Position numbers and translations under genes: made by a program
Notes under the pieces: model-generated
What the model was told of the DNA's origin: nothing
The model's database searches: none
The model's input: the letters and a program-made list of their open reading frames with translations, nothing else
In this document: one piece after another, positions 1 through 4,554 of the stretch
Position numbering within the stretch: position 1 is the first letter of the stretch
Layout: each line of letters opens with the position of its first letter
Assembly (NCBI GenBank): GCA_021789565.1
Contig: JAJYJL010000649.1
Location: 1 to 5,597 of the forward strand
DNA: 5,597 bases
Origin: Acidobacteriota bacterium
Lineage (GTDB): Bacteria; Acidobacteriota; Terriglobia; UBA7540
Direction: 5' to 3'

Positions 1-402
1 CTGGCCTACCCAGTCCGGCGCGGAATCGGTATAGATCTGGATGATCACCCGCAGGCCGCGTTTCTGGGCGAGCCGCAAAAGCAGATTGAGGTTCTGGAAG
101 TCATACTGGCCGGGCTTCGGCTCGGCTGTGGCCCAGTCTACCCAGCACTTGACGGTGTTGAAACCCACCGACTTGACCTGGTCGAGGTCTTTTCCCCATC
201 GTGCGGCGCTTGTGGCGTCAACCGGCTCCAGCATGGGGGCGCGGGCCTTGCCGCCGCCATACCACACGGCCACCGGAAAGAACGGTTGCGAGGGGGGGGC
301 GGCTTGGGACGCGCCATTGCTTGTGGCCGCCCAGACAAGACCGAGCGCCAGCGTAGCGGCGAGGAGCCCGCACCAGCCGACCTTCTGTTTCCTGAACCTC
401 AT
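1..402 (-). CDS. Secreted TIM-barrel glycoside hydrolase, beta-galactosidase (GH42)-like, N-terminal fragment
   Basis: This is the N-terminal 134 codons of a gene that leaves the window at base 1, so no stop codon is visible. It starts at an ATG (402-400) preceded by AAGGAGG (413-419 on the opposite strand) with a 10-nt gap, which fixes the start. Residues 1-32 form a Sec signal peptide: a basic n-region (MRFRKQK), then a hydrophobic core with LLAATLALGLVWAA. After a low-complexity linker comes the first part of a TIM barrel. It contains FFPVAVWYGGGKARAP (41-56), GFNTVKCWVDW (80-90), AEPKPGQYDF (93-102) and GLRVIIQIY (116-124). The pattern GFNTV...W...EP..G.YDF followed by a hydrophobic beta strand is typical of GH42/GH35/GH5 clan A enzymes. 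Such proteins are secreted retaining glycosidases. The catalytic glutamates would lie beyond the window, so activity and family number are not proven. It lies 86 bp downstream of the SIS-domain gene on the same strand and is probably co-transcribed with it. An uninterrupted run of eight C lies in codons 35-37. Confidence 0.85.
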   Translation of the reverse strand, partial: MRFRKQKVGWCGLLAATLALGLVWAATSNGASQAAPPSQPFFPVAVWYGGGKARAPMLEPVDATSAARWGKDLDQVKSVGFNTVKCWVDWATAEPKPGQYDFQNLNLLLRLAQKRGLRVIIQIYTDSAPDWVGQ

Positions 403-488
403 CTTCGGACAGCCTCCTTCTCCATGTTCCCGGCAGCGGCGCTGCGAGTCGCTTTAGGCGGACTGGCGGTTTGGCTCTGTGCCGTTCT

Positions 489-1244
489 TCAGGGAACGCG
501 CCTGGAGACGCGTCGGGCGAACTCCACGAAGACACGCTGGTTGTGGTCAGGTTCGAGGCCAACGTTGGGCGAGACAAACGTGGGAGGCTTGTGCCCGCTT
601 CTTACCAGCAGCGAGCCGACCTCCGCCACCAGGGCCATGGCAATAGTCACGGCTGCGACGGTCGATCCTGCGGCGAATTTTTCCTGGATGCCCTCTACGC
701 CCACCAATGCGTCTTCTGGTGGTACACAGTTGTCGATGGCGATGTCCGCAACGTCTGAGAGCTTCTTGCCACTGGAATGCGTTGCCGCCGTCTGACGATA
801 ATTCTGATGAGAAGAAACGGTGACCACCGTCAGGCCCCGGTCCTTGGCTTCAAGCGCCACCTCGATGGGTGCGGCATTCAACCCGCCATGGGAAAAGACC
901 ACGATGGAATCCCGTGGCTCAAGCACATAACCGGCCAGGACATTTTTTGCGTATCCCTCTTCGCGCTCCAGCCAGAGCAACTCGCGCGCGCCGCCCGGCC
1001 CCACTACGTTGAACCACATCAGCCGTGGGTCGTAAATCGGGCAGAAACCCACAAAGCTGCCATAGCGCGGGAAAATATCGAGCACGGGAATCACCGAGTG
1101 CCCGCTGCCGAACAGGTAAACCAGGCCGTCCGATTTGATCGATTCCGCCATGGCCGCCGCGGCTTTTTCGATGATCGGCTGCTGCGTCTGCTCGATCTGT
1201 TTGACGATTTTGGTGATTTGTGAAAAGTAGGTCTTGGATGACAT
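489..1244 (-). CDS. SIS-domain phosphosugar-binding protein (UPF0309/COG4821-like)
   Basis: This is a 251-residue cytoplasmic protein without a signal peptide, close to the usual length of about 245-250 for this family. A helical N-terminus (TYFSQITKIVKQIEQTQQ) leads into the SIS fold. FGSGHS (45-50) is the first phosphosugar-binding loop. Strand IVVF plus the loop SHGGLNAAPIEVA (118-130) is the second. HSSGKKLSDVADIAIDN (156-172) and GSTVAAVTIA (193-202) are further family signatures, and FVSPNVGLEPDHN (223-235) matches its C-terminal region. Members are thought to bind phosphorylated sugars as isomerases or regulators, but the exact reaction is unknown. The second loop reads S-H-G-G where SIS proteins usually have S-x-S-G, so one phosphate-contacting Ser is Gly here. 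The chosen ATG has a weak GAAGAG (1254-1259) 9 nt upstream and gives the family-like N-terminus. The frame stays open upstream to an ATG at 1337 and a GTG at 1349, which would add 31 or 35 polar residues. The gene is first of two on this strand. Confidence 0.88.
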   Translation of the reverse strand: MSSKTYFSQITKIVKQIEQTQQPIIEKAAAAMAESIKSDGLVYLFGSGHSVIPVLDIFPRYGSFVGFCPIYDPRLMWFNVVGPGGARELLWLEREEGYAKNVLAGYVLEPRDSIVVFSHGGLNAAPIEVALEAKDRGLTVVTVSSHQNYRQTAATHSSGKKLSDVADIAIDNCVPPEDALVGVEGIQEKFAAGSTVAAVTIAMALVAEVGSLLVRSGHKPPTFVSPNVGLEPDHNQRVFVEFARRVSRRVP

Positions 1245-1447
1245 AAAGCGTCGCTCTTCGTCTCCCGTAGTGAATTTGCCTTTACCCCGACTGAACACGC
1301 AGCCGGAGACGATATTTTTGATTGATTCAGGGGTCATTTTTACACCCACATAGGCCTTTGGGGCAAGGGCAAAGTGGCCTTCAGTTGAGTACGAAAAGCG
1401 GGAAATTCTGATCCTCGATTTCAGAAACTCGTCGGCAGCACCGGTTT

Positions 1448-1478
1448 GAGCGGCAAAATCTCAATGTTCCCGCCGCTC
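1448..1478. repeat. Perfect 7-bp inverted repeat, possible operator
   Basis: GAGCGGC (1448-1454) and GCCGCTC (1472-1478) are exact reverse complements separated by 17 nt. The arms lie 46-76 bp before the amidohydrolase ATG and just upstream of its -10-like element. The arm spacing (24 bp centre to centre, a little over two helical turns) would suit a dimeric regulator acting on the divergent promoters. A chance dyad in GC-rich DNA is also possible. Confidence 0.4.
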
Positions 1479-1510
1479 TGGATTCATGAAGCAAAGGTCC
1501 AAGGATGAGT

Positions 1511-1516
1511 TAGAAT
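1511..1516 (+). promoter_or_regulatory. Candidate -10 element (TAGAAT) of the amidohydrolase gene
   Basis: TAGAAT differs from the TATAAT consensus at one base and lies 7 nt before the ATG at 1524. Transcription from it would start at or next to the start codon, giving a leaderless mRNA. This fits the lack of a well-placed Shine-Dalgarno sequence; the nearest candidate, AAGGA at 1501-1505, is 18 nt from the ATG. No recognisable -35 element lies at 15-19 bp, so confidence is low. Confidence 0.3.
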
Positions 1517-1523
1517 ACGCCCC

Positions 1524-2489
1524 ATGAATCGCAGGACATTTCTCGAAGCGGCGGCGACCCTCGCCGCGATGGACATCAACATGAGCGCGAAGACCACACC
1601 TATGCCGATTATTGATACCCACATCCACTTGTTCGATCCGAGGCGCCCGCAAGGAATCCCCTGGCCGCCAAAGGATGACGCAAAGCTTTATAAACCTGCA
1701 TTGCCGGAACGCTACCTGAAGGTGACGGCGGGCGAGGGCGTTGTGGGAGCGATTGAGGTGGAATGCAGTCCCTGGCTGGAGGACAACCAGTGGGTATTGG
1801 ACATCGCTGCCAAGGCCCCGGTGATTGTTGGCATGGTCGGCGATCTGGAGCCGGAGAATCCTGACTTTCGCAGGCAGCTGAAAAGGTTCCATCGCAACCC
1901 GCTGTTTCTTGGCATTCGTTGCGGCAATTTGTGGGGACGAAATATCAGCGAGCAGCTTGGGAATACCGACTTTGTCCAAGGCCTCAAAGAACTTGCCAGC
2001 GCCGGCCTCGAAATGGATACGGCAAACCCTGGTCCGGAACTGATCGCGGCGGTTGTCCGTCTGACAGACCTCGTTCCCAGCCTGCGCGTTGTGATTGATC
2101 ATCTTCCGCAAATGGCGGAGCCGACCGAGCCGAAGGTGAAGAAAGACCTCGAAGCCAATCTGCGCGAGCTTGGAAAGCGCCAGCAGGTTTATATTAAAGT
2201 CTCGGAAGTCCTGCTGCGGGTTGACGGCAGGCTGCGGCTGGATCTTGAGTTCTATAAGCCGTCGCTCGACCGGCTCTGGGAAATTTTCGGGGAGGATCGT
2301 CTGCTCTACGGGAGCGACTGGCCGAACAGCGATCACATTGAAACCTATCCGCAGGAACTGACGCTGGTCCGCGAATATGTTCACAGCAAGGGCCATGCCG
2401 CAGCCGAAAAAGTCTTCTGGAAGAATTCCGTCGCCGCTTACCGTTGGACCAAACGCGACGCCAGCCAGCCTGATCCCAGCGCGGCCTGA
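1524..2489 (+). CDS. Amidohydrolase family protein (amidohydrolase_2; COG3618-type, lactonase-like)
   Basis: This is a 321-residue metal-dependent hydrolase with a TIM-barrel fold. Visible motifs are the HxH metal site IDTHIHLFDP (30-39; His33 and His35), GIRCG (130-134) on an inner strand, VVIDHLPQ (189-196; His193), VYIKVS (222-227) and LLYGSDWPNSDH (260-271). Asp265 is the expected catalytic and metal-binding aspartate. This order and the length of about 300 residues fit COG3618 relatives of L-fuconolactonase, L-rhamnonolactonase and 2-pyrone-4,6-dicarboxylate lactonase. Hydrolysis of a sugar lactone is therefore a reasonable guess, but other C-O or C-N bonds are possible. The N-terminus MNRRTFLEAAATLAA carries an RRxFL Tat-type motif, yet the hydrophobic stretch is short and meets Asp17 quickly, so export is uncertain. 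Internal Met16, Met20 or Met27 could serve as cytoplasmic starts. No strong ribosome-binding site precedes the ATG. The gene diverges from the SIS gene. Confidence 0.88.
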   Translation: MNRRTFLEAAATLAAMDINMSAKTTPMPIIDTHIHLFDPRRPQGIPWPPKDDAKLYKPALPERYLKVTAGEGVVGAIEVECSPWLEDNQWVLDIAAKAPVIVGMVGDLEPENPDFRRQLKRFHRNPLFLGIRCGNLWGRNISEQLGNTDFVQGLKELASAGLEMDTANPGPELIAAVVRLTDLVPSLRVVIDHLPQMAEPTEPKVKKDLEANLRELGKRQQVYIKVSEVLLRVDGRLRLDLEFYKPSLDRLWEIFGEDRLLYGSDWPNSDHIETYPQELTLVREYVHSKGHAAAEKVFWKNSVAAYRWTKRDASQPDPSAA

Positions 2490-2558
2490 GCCGCCCGCGA
2501 TATTCGAGCCTGAATTTTCCACTTCCCGGCCTATAAATTAAGTACGAAAGCAACCGCG

Positions 2559-2591
2559 TGCCGACAAGGGATCCCACTTCCCTTGCCGGTG
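2559..2591 (+). terminator. Hairpin after the amidohydrolase gene, weak terminator or attenuator candidate
   Basis: CAAGGGA (2565-2571) and TCCCTTG (2579-2585) form a perfect 7-bp stem with a 7-nt loop. After one A/C mismatch the stem continues with CCG/CGG (2561-2563 with 2587-2589) and two possible G-U pairs. The downstream TGTTTGTGG is only partly T-rich, so this is not a classical intrinsic terminator. It lies about 70 nt after the amidohydrolase stop and just before the -10-like element of the next gene, so it could instead be an operator or a coincidence. Confidence 0.35.
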
Positions 2592-2606
2592 TTTGTGGCA
2601 TATACT
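2577..2606 (+). promoter_or_regulatory. Candidate promoter of the CocE/NonD hydrolase gene
   Basis: TATACT (2601-2606) matches the -10 consensus at five of six bases. With a 17-bp spacer the -35 hexamer would be TTCCCT (2578-2583), which matches at only three bases and overlaps the right arm of the preceding hairpin. Transcription would start near 2613 and leave a leader of nearly 60 nt. A second -10-like TATAAA lies upstream at 2532-2537, also with a poor -35. Confidence 0.3.
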
Positions 2607-2669
2607 TGCCGCCTTGCGGGTTGAATTGAATCTCATTACCCACACGAATCAACTTTTTAGGAGCGCAAC

Positions 2670-4448
2670 ATGAAGCGAACCTCTCGCTGGCTCTTTACAC
2701 TGGTTGTCCTGATGATGGCGGCGACTCTGCGCGTGAGCGCCGCTGAGCGATATCACGTGATTGTGGAGCGCAACGTTCCTGCCACCATGCGGGATGGCGT
2801 GGTGCTGTACGCGGACGTTTACCGGCCTGACGCGCCGGGCAAATTCCCGGTGATTCTGGAACGGACGCCTTACAACAAAGACGGCAGCCTCGACTTCGGC
2901 ATGAAGGCGGCGCAGCGCGGTTACGTGGATATTGTTCAAGACGTACGGGGGCGCTACACTTCGCAGGGCGAGTGGTATCCCTTCATACATGAGTCCCAGG
3001 ATGGATACGACACCGTGGAGTGGGCTGCCGCGCTGCCGTACGCAGACGGTAAGGTGGGGATGGTCGGCGGCTCATACGTCGGTGCCACGCAGATGCTGAC
3101 GGCGATTGCCCATCCTCCACACCTGTCGGGCATTTTCCCGTTTGTCACGGCTTCGAACTATCACAACGGGTGGACCTACCAGGGCGGAGCGTTCGAGCAG
3201 TGGTTCAATGAGTCTTGGACCTCAGGTTTGGCGCAGGACACACTCAATCGCAAAGTTCGCGAAAAAACCAACGCCCGGCAGGGGATGTGGGCACTCCCGC
3301 TCAGCCGATACCCGCTGTACAACTTTGATACATCTTCGCCCTGGCCGACGGACCTGGGAGCGCTGGCGCCGTACTTTCTCGACTGGCTGAAGCACCCATC
3401 GTATGACGGCTACTGGAAGCGGTGGGCGATCGAGGAGCACTATCCGGACATCAAGGTCCCAGCGTACATCGTTGCGGCCTGGTATGACATTTTTCAGGGC
3501 GGCTCGATGCGCAACTATGAGGGTATCAGGGCCCATGGCGGTACTGAGGCGGCGCGGAACGAAACGCGCCTGATGGTGGTGATTGGCGGCCACGCCGGCA
3601 GCGGAAGGAAGATCGGCGAAGTTGACTTTGGCCCCGAGGCTGACTTCAACATGGACGACATCGAGTTCCGCTGGTACGACCACCTGCTGAAGGGCATTGA
3701 CAACGGGGTTGAGAACGAAAAACCGGTCAAGATTTTTGTCCTGGGTGAGGACAAGTGGCGCGAAGAAAATAGCTGGCCTCTCTCCCGCGCAAAAGATACC
3801 GATTACTATCTCCACTCCGATGGCAAGGCGAACCTTCTGACGGGCGACGGTAGCCTGTCAACCGAGGAGCCGCGATCAGAGCGCAATGACCACTACGTGT
3901 ATGATCCTGAGAACCCGACACCCACACTCGGCGGGCCGCTCTGCTGCGATGCCACGCATCTGATGGCGGGACCCGTTGACCAGCGCCCCGATGAAGCCCG
4001 GCCTGATGTGCTGGTTTACACCACGCCTGCCTTCAAGCGGGATTTCGAAGTTACTGGACCTGTGAAACTGGTGCTTTATGCCAGTTCGTCCGCAGTTGAT
4101 ACTGATTTTGCGGGGAAACTGGTAGACGTGTGGCAGAACGGGTTTGCGCAAAACTTGACCGAAGGCATCATCCGCGCCCGCTATCGCGATTCCCAGATCA
4201 CGCCCCAATTCATGAATCCGGGGCAGGTCTACAAATTTACGATTGACCTTTGGTCAACCAGCAACGTCTTCAAGGCGGGACACAAACTGCGGCTCGAAAT
4301 TTCCAGCAGTAATTTCCCGCGCTTCGACCGCAACCCCAACACGGGAGCAGATCCGGAAAGCGCGACACGCTGGGTAAAGGCCACCAATGTGATTTACCAC
4401 GACAGCTCTCATCCCTCCGCGCTGGTGCTGCCGGTTGTTCCGCGGTGA
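2670..4448 (+). CDS. Secreted CocE/NonD family serine hydrolase (peptidase S15-like)
   Basis: This is a 592-residue exported hydrolase. AGGAG (2659-2663) with a 6-nt spacer sets the start. Residues 1-24 form a Sec signal peptide (MKRTSRWLFTLVVLMMAATL, cleavage likely after VSA). The alpha/beta-hydrolase domain follows. MRDGVVLYADVYRP (40-53) is the family's opening strand pair, and RTPYNK (65-70) includes Tyr68, the expected oxyanion-hole residue. GGSYVGATQ (133-141) holds the nucleophile Ser135. Asp273 in AAWYDIFQGG and His308 in GGHAG complete the triad. From about residue 445 a beta-rich PepX_C-like domain runs to the end, with TGPVKLVLYASSS (462-474) and HKLRLEISSSNFPRF (538-552). Known relatives are cocaine esterase, alpha-amino-acid ester hydrolases, glutaryl-7-ACA acylase and X-Pro dipeptidyl-peptidases, so the substrate is an ester or amide of unknown kind. 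The family is certain and the specificity is not. The gene has its own candidate promoter and lies between a lactonase-like gene and a GH2 gene. Confidence 0.92.
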   Translation: MKRTSRWLFTLVVLMMAATLRVSAAERYHVIVERNVPATMRDGVVLYADVYRPDAPGKFPVILERTPYNKDGSLDFGMKAAQRGYVDIVQDVRGRYTSQGEWYPFIHESQDGYDTVEWAAALPYADGKVGMVGGSYVGATQMLTAIAHPPHLSGIFPFVTASNYHNGWTYQGGAFEQWFNESWTSGLAQDTLNRKVREKTNARQGMWALPLSRYPLYNFDTSSPWPTDLGALAPYFLDWLKHPSYDGYWKRWAIEEHYPDIKVPAYIVAAWYDIFQGGSMRNYEGIRAHGGTEAARNETRLMVVIGGHAGSGRKIGEVDFGPEADFNMDDIEFRWYDHLLKGIDNGVENEKPVKIFVLGEDKWREENSWPLSRAKDTDYYLHSDGKANLLTGDGSLSTEEPRSERNDHYVYDPENPTPTLGGPLCCDATHLMAGPVDQRPDEARPDVLVYTTPAFKRDFEVTGPVKLVLYASSSAVDTDFAGKLVDVWQNGFAQNLTEGIIRARYRDSQITPQFMNPGQVYKFTIDLWSTSNVFKAGHKLRLEISSSNFPRFDRNPNTGADPESATRWVKATNVIYHDSSHPSALVLPVVPR

Positions 4449-4478
4449 GAAGCGGCGGCAGCCGAAATCGTGAAATCA

Positions 4479-4493
4479 CAGCCTTTCGGGCTG
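4479..4493 (+). repeat. Short hairpin between the CocE/NonD and GH2 genes
   Basis: CAGCC (4479-4483) and GGCTG (4489-4493) can pair around a 5-nt loop TTTCG. An overlapping alternative stem is GGGC (4488-4491) with GCCC (4494-4497). No T-run follows, so this is not a convincing terminator. It occupies the place where a -35 element for the GH2 promoter would be expected. Confidence 0.3.
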
Positions 4494-4501
4494 GCCCGCT
4501 G

Positions 4502-4507
4502 TATAAT
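4502..4507 (+). promoter_or_regulatory. Consensus -10 element (TATAAT) of the GH2 gene
   Basis: A perfect TATAAT lies 47 nt before the GH2 ATG, in the 106-bp gap after the CocE/NonD stop codon. No TTGACA-like hexamer is found 15-19 bp upstream. The preceding TG is immediately adjacent rather than one base away, so it is not a proper extended -10. The position suggests the GH2 gene can be transcribed on its own, starting near 4514. Confidence 0.45.
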
Positions 4508-4529
4508 GACCGGCGAGCCAACATCGGTC
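4508..4529. repeat. Small dyad over the presumed GH2 transcription start
   Basis: GACCG (4508-4512) and CGGTC (4525-4529) are exact reverse complements 12 nt apart. Each can be extended by one G-U pair on both sides. The dyad begins right after the TATAAT and covers the expected start site, a usual place for a repressor operator. Dyads this short arise often by chance. Confidence 0.3.
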
Positions 4530-4554
4530 GAATCAATGAGTTCGGGAGGGTGCC

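Larger units (their letters stand above)
1245..1523. other. Divergent intergenic region between SIS gene and amidohydrolase gene
   Basis: This 279-bp stretch separates the leftward SIS gene from the rightward amidohydrolase gene, so it must hold at least one promoter in each direction. It contains a perfect 7-bp dyad (1448-1478), a -10-like TAGAAT (1511-1516) for the rightward gene, and the motif TTGAGTACGAAAAGC (1385-1399), which is closely repeated upstream of the CocE/NonD gene. For the leftward gene there is only a weak candidate: TTGCCC and TGTAAA separated by 16 nt around 1340-1367 on the minus strand. No tRNA, small RNA or convincing terminator was seen. Positions 1245-1349 are open in the SIS frame, but the encoded 35 residues do not resemble the SIS family. 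Confidence 0.6.

Noticed and set aside
286..795. Plus-strand open frames across the minus-strand hydrolase and SIS genes
   Set aside because: They span two convincing genes on the other strand, with no start signal and low-complexity translations unlike any family.
1461..2522. A 353-codon open frame antisense to the amidohydrolase, longer than the gene itself
   Set aside because: Its codons are the mirror of a clear amidohydrolase, it resembles no family, and no ribosome-binding site or promoter supports it. Long antisense frames are common over GC-rich genes.
3222..3815. A 197-codon open frame antisense to the CocE/NonD gene
   Set aside because: It overlaps conserved catalytic-domain coding sequence (including the Asp273 and His308 regions) and has no recognisable domain.
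4470..4479. GTGAAATCAC palindrome after the CocE/NonD stop codon
   Set aside because: Arms of only four bases are expected often by chance, and there is no link to a promoter element.
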